Assembly (NCBI GenBank): GCA_024699395.1
Contig: JAILPU010000024.1
Coordinates: 1 to 9,069 of the forward strand
Length of the DNA: 9,069 nucleotides
Reading direction: 5' to 3'
Source: Lachnospiraceae bacterium
GTDB lineage: Bacteria > Bacillota > Clostridia > Lachnospirales > Lachnospiraceae
The notes beneath the pieces are model-generated. The model was not told the origin of the DNA. It saw nothing but the letters and a program-made list of their open reading frames with translations, and searched no databases. The first letter of the stretch is position 1. Every line of letters begins with the position of its first letter. Below, piece by piece: positions 6,654-9,069 of the stretch. Position numbers and translations under genes: made by a program.

Positions 6654-7355
6654 ATGGTAAACAAGCAAAAGGTACTTATAGTCGATGATGATAACAACAT
6701 TGCAGAGCTCATAAGTCTTTATTTTATCAAAGAGTGCTACGAAACCATGATTGTAAATGACGGTGAATCGGCACTTACCGCGGTGGAGAGCTTTATGCCG
6801 GATCTTATACTTTTGGATCTTATGCTTCCCGGTATAGACGGATATCAGGTATGCCGCGAAGTAAGATTAAAGCACCAGATACCCATTATTATGCTCTCTG
6901 CAAAAGGTGAAATCTTCGATAAGGTTTTGGGACTTGAACTGGGTGCCGACGATTATATGGAAAAACCCTTTGACTCCAAGGAACTTATAGCCAGAGCAAA
7001 GGCCGTAATGAGACGCTACAAGCTTATAAGCGGAGAGCCTGTTGCAAATAATGACAAGGTTGTCAATTATGAAAATATTTCCATCAACCTTACCAACTAC
7101 TCCGTGGTATACATGGGCAACACCATAGACATGCCCCCCAAGGAAATCGAGCTCTTATATTTTCTTGCGGCTTCACCCAATCATGTTTTCACAAGAGAGC
7201 AGCTCTTGGACAGAATATGGGGATATGAATATGTGGGTGACACCAGAACCGTAGACGTTCATATAAAAAGAATCAGGGAAAAAATTAAAGACTGCGATAA
7301 CTGGAAAATTGCCACCATCTGGGGCATAGGATATAAATTTGAGGTGAAAAACTAA
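6654..7355 (+). CDS. OmpR/PhoB-family response regulator
   Basis: A 233-residue cytoplasmic transcription factor. The receiver domain (about 5-120) carries the acidic pocket D11-D12, phosphoacceptor D55 (LLDLMLPG), the switch residue S82 in LSAKGE and the conserved K104 in the E-K-P-F motif. The C-terminal winged-helix DNA-binding domain (about 135-230) has the recognition helix region TRTVDVHIKRIREKI (197-211) and the closing hairpin IWGIGYKF. All key residues for phosphorylation are present. AGGAG lies 8 bases before the ATG. The gene begins 24 bases after mutS2 and ends 3 bases before the kinase gene, so the kinase is almost certainly its partner. Regulated genes cannot be told from the sequence; autoregulation of the operon promoter is possible but no clear direct-repeat operator is seen there. 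Confidence 0.95.
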   Translation: MVNKQKVLIVDDDNNIAELISLYFIKECYETMIVNDGESALTAVESFMPDLILLDLMLPGIDGYQVCREVRLKHQIPIIMLSAKGEIFDKVLGLELGADDYMEKPFDSKELIARAKAVMRRYKLISGEPVANNDKVVNYENISINLTNYSVVYMGNTIDMPPKEIELLYFLAASPNHVFTREQLLDRIWGYEYVGDTRTVDVHIKRIREKIKDCDNWKIATIWGIGYKFEVKN

Positions 7356-7358
7356 ATA

Positions 7359-8792
7359 ATGAGAAAAACTCTTTATCTCAAGTTCATACTTGCCTATTTT
7401 ATATTCGGAATCTTTGCTTTTATCACCGTCACCACCGTTGTCCCGGGAATGATAAGAAGCCATCTCCTTCAAAATAAGGCGGATACTCTTTACACAGAGG
7501 CTTCACTTATAGCAAATACTTATGCCAGCGGTCTTTATACCTCCGACACAAGTTTGGAGACGGTTAAGACACAGCTTGATTCCCTATCCGTCTACCTTAA
7601 TTCTTATATAAGTATCATAAATCCCTCGGGTCGTGTGGTTTTGGATACCAACTCACCCCTAAATGTGGACAATGTGGTGATAATAGAAGGCTTCGATCCC
7701 TCAATCACCGGGAATTCCTACTATTGCATAGATAACTTTTTTAATACCTACGATTCCGATGTTCTCAGTGTATTTGCACCCATTACAAATTCATATAAGG
7801 TTCAGGGATATGTGGTTATCAATTCCGATATGAAGGATGTTGAGGAATCATGTCTTAAGCTTTTGAATACCTCATATTTTTCACTGATAATCATTTTCCT
7901 TTTATCCCTTATAATACTTATATTTTTTACGGATATCGTATACCTTCCCTTAAGAAAGATAACAAAGGCCACGGAGCAATACGCCTCCGGCAACATGAAA
8001 TATGAGTTCAGCGTGGAATCCGACGATGAGATAGGATATCTGGCAGCCTGTCTTAATTATCTCGCGGGCGAAATTGCCAAAACCGAGGAGAACGAAAAAA
8101 AATTCATTGCAAACGTTTCCCACGATTTCAGATCTCCCCTCACCTCCATAAAGGGTTACCTTGAAGCGATGTTAGACGGAACCATCCCCGCCGAGATGCA
8201 TGATAAGTATATCAACATAGTTTTAAATGAAACAGAAAGACTTACAAAACTCACAAACAGCCTTCTTTCCCTTAACAACTTAGGTTCCCGTGAGATGTTC
8301 CTTGAAAAAACTGATTTCGATATAAACGAAACCATAAGAAATACCGTTTCCTCCTTTGAAGGAACCTGCCGCAAGAAAAATATTTCGGTGGAACTTATAC
8401 TCACAGACGACATAATGTATGTAAATGCCGATTTCAGTAAGATCCAGCAGGTTCTTTACAACCTCCTTGACAATGCCATTAAATTCAGTAATACCCAATC
8501 CACCATAACCATTGAGACATCCCTTAAAAACAACAAGCTTTTCGTCTCGGTTAAGGATACGGGAATCGGCATTCCCAAGGAAGATATAGGTATGATCTTC
8601 GACAGATTCTACAAATCCGATCTCTCAAGAGGAAAGGATAAAAAGGGAACAGGCTTGGGTCTCTCCATAGTTAAGGAAATAATAAAAGCCCACAACGAAA
8701 ATATAAACGTTGTGAGCACTCCCGGAGAGGGAACGGAATTTACTTTCACACTTACACAGAGCGTAAAAAAAGAAGACGAAGAGGTCATTTGA
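7359..8792 (+). CDS. Membrane sensor histidine kinase (HAMP-HisKA-HATPase)
   Basis: A 477-residue partner of the preceding regulator. The first membrane segment is about 7-29 and the second about 172-192, enclosing an extracellular sensor domain of about 140 residues. Within it, ISIINPSGRVVLDT (84-97) and VQGYVVINSDM (148-158) suggest a PDC/Cache-like fold, which is inference. A HAMP linker (about 193-245) leads to the HisKA helix with the phosphorylatable H255 (SHDFRSPLTSI). The ATP-binding domain has the N box LYNLLDNA (N368, N372), G1 box DTGIGIP (400-406), F box IFDRFYK (413-419) and G2 box GTGLGL (430-435). It looks fully active. The start ATG lies 3 bases after the regulator's stop; the nearest Shine-Dalgarno (GAGGTG, 7341-7346) is 12 bases away, rather far, so translation probably depends on coupling. 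The stop codon lies inside the terminator hairpin. The signal is unknown. Confidence 0.95.
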   Translation: MRKTLYLKFILAYFIFGIFAFITVTTVVPGMIRSHLLQNKADTLYTEASLIANTYASGLYTSDTSLETVKTQLDSLSVYLNSYISIINPSGRVVLDTNSPLNVDNVVIIEGFDPSITGNSYYCIDNFFNTYDSDVLSVFAPITNSYKVQGYVVINSDMKDVEESCLKLLNTSYFSLIIIFLLSLIILIFFTDIVYLPLRKITKATEQYASGNMKYEFSVESDDEIGYLAACLNYLAGEIAKTEENEKKFIANVSHDFRSPLTSIKGYLEAMLDGTIPAEMHDKYINIVLNETERLTKLTNSLLSLNNLGSREMFLEKTDFDINETIRNTVSSFEGTCRKKNISVELILTDDIMYVNADFSKIQQVLYNLLDNAIKFSNTQSTITIETSLKNNKLFVSVKDTGIGIPKEDIGMIFDRFYKSDLSRGKDKKGTGLGLSIVKEIIKAHNENINVVSTPGEGTEFTFTLTQSVKKEDEEVI

Positions 8793-8805
8793 CCTTTTCG
8801 TCTTT
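8772..8805. terminator. Bidirectional intrinsic terminator between convergent genes
   Basis: Left arm GAAGACGAAGAGGTCA (8772-8787) and right arm TGACCTTTTCGTCTTT (8790-8805) form a 16-base-pair stem, counting two G-U pairs, with a TT centre. Read on the plus strand the following bases are TCTTTATTT, a modest U-rich end. Read on the minus strand the stem is followed by a much stronger T-rich run (complement of the A-tract around 8764-8771), so it should also stop the antiporter transcript arriving from the right. The kinase stop codon (8790-8792) is in the hairpin. Confidence 0.8.
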
Positions 8806-8817
8806 ATTTGATGTACA

Positions 8818-8859
8818 TTTGCGCGTAATGTAATTATTACATAATGTAACCGCGCGAAA
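8818..8859. repeat. Dyad element with overlapping palindromes
   Basis: Outer arms TTTGCGCG (8818-8825) and CGCGCGAAA (8851-8859) can pair with one bulged G. Between them lie three alternating 6-base units: ATGTAA (8828-8833), TTACAT (8837-8842) and ATGTAA (8844-8849). The middle unit can pair with either neighbour, giving overlapping palindromes at 8828-8842 and 8837-8849. There is no U-tract on either side, so it is not an ordinary terminator. Its role is unknown; a protein-binding site or RNA 3'-end structure are both possible. Confidence 0.5.
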
Positions 8860-8888
8860 CACTCGAATTCCCCTTGCATCATTCATTA

Positions 8889-9069
8889 TCATCCCTTAGA
8901 AAACAGCTTCTTCAATACAATGGGAGTCAGGATACTGGATATTATTATAAGGAGTATTACGGATGTAAAATACTCCGGAGCCAACATCCCCACATCCCGT
9001 CCCTTCTTGGATACTATAAGGGCAACCTCACCTCTTGTCATCATTCCCACACCGATCTTTAAGGAATCA
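8889..9069 (-). CDS. CPA2-type cation:proton antiporter, C-terminal part only (gene enters from the right edge)
   Basis: The last 59 codons are visible, ending with TGA at 8889-8891; the first complete codon begins at 9068. The fragment reads through KIGVGMMTRGEVALIVSKKG and then a hydrophobic segment (TSVILLIIISSILTPIVLKK). The G-x-G-M-x-x-R-G-E-V-A-L pattern followed by a final membrane helix ending in S-I-L-T-P is characteristic of the last two transmembrane segments of Kef/NapA-like Na+(K+)/H+ antiporters of the CPA2 family. Such proteins exchange monovalent cations for protons across the cytoplasmic membrane. The protein ends soon after the last helix, so no C-terminal RCK/TrkA-N regulatory domain is fused here. 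The gene is convergent with the histidine kinase and probably uses the same terminator. The ion specificity cannot be judged from this fragment. Confidence 0.82.
   Translation of the reverse strand, partial: DSLKIGVGMMTRGEVALIVSKKGRDVGMLAPEYFTSVILLIIISSILTPIVLKKLFSKG

Noticed and set aside
8874..9062. A 62-codon plus-strand reading frame at the right end
   Set aside because: It lies opposite the recognisable C-terminal end of a CPA2-type antiporter on the minus strand, has no good ribosome binding site, and its composition is not protein-like.
1..9069. CRISPR arrays, tRNA or rRNA genes, insertion sequences, phage or defence modules
   Set aside because: No regularly spaced repeats, cloverleaf-like segments, transposase motifs or recombinase genes were found; coding density is high and explained by ordinary chromosomal genes.

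Overview
The window looks like a chromosomal housekeeping segment from a low-to-moderate GC Gram-positive bacterium, most likely a member of the Clostridia and plausibly Lachnospiraceae. The reasons are strong purine-rich ribosome binding sites, consensus sigma-A-type promoters, a YhaM-type exoribonuclease, MutS2 with an Smr tail, and an iron-sulfur RlmD-type methyltransferase. The taxonomy is inference from gene content and style. I see no mobile elements, CRISPR arrays, tRNA or rRNA genes.

Layout. A divergent promoter region (about 4102-4244) splits the window. Leftward on the minus strand runs a probable operon. It starts with a membrane-anchored HtrA-like protein whose three catalytic positions all appear substituted (4101-2767). 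A possible 37-residue microprotein follows (2756-2643), then a YhaM-like 3'-5' exoribonuclease (2559-1612), an RlmD/RlmCD-type 23S rRNA m5U methyltransferase (1599-139), and the first 37 codons of a 2'-5' RNA ligase/2H phosphoesterase family protein cut by the window edge (111-1). Rightward on the plus strand runs mutS2 (4245-6629), an OmpR/PhoB-type response regulator (6654-7355) and its sensor histidine kinase (7359-8792), spaced as one operon. The kinase stop codon lies inside an inverted repeat that looks like a bidirectional terminator. Beyond it, a convergent minus-strand gene enters from the right edge: the last 59 codons of a CPA2-type cation:proton antiporter (9069-8889).

How the genes fit together. 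Much of the left operon concerns RNA: 3'-end trimming, rRNA methylation and a 2H phosphoesterase-like protein. MutS2 on the other side of the shared promoter region has a family role in rescuing collided ribosomes, besides its older assignment to suppression of recombination. The two-component system is a standard membrane kinase and DNA-binding regulator pair whose signal cannot be read from the sequence. The most unusual protein is the HtrA-like pseudoprotease. I do not see a clearly new multi-gene defence or mobile system. The most promising items are the pseudoprotease, the possible microprotein next to it, and a small dyad element with alternative pairings in the convergent intergenic region.

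Several reading frames can be extended upstream to TTG codons, but in each case the Shine-Dalgarno sequence points to the internal ATG. The coordinates given here use those ATG starts.
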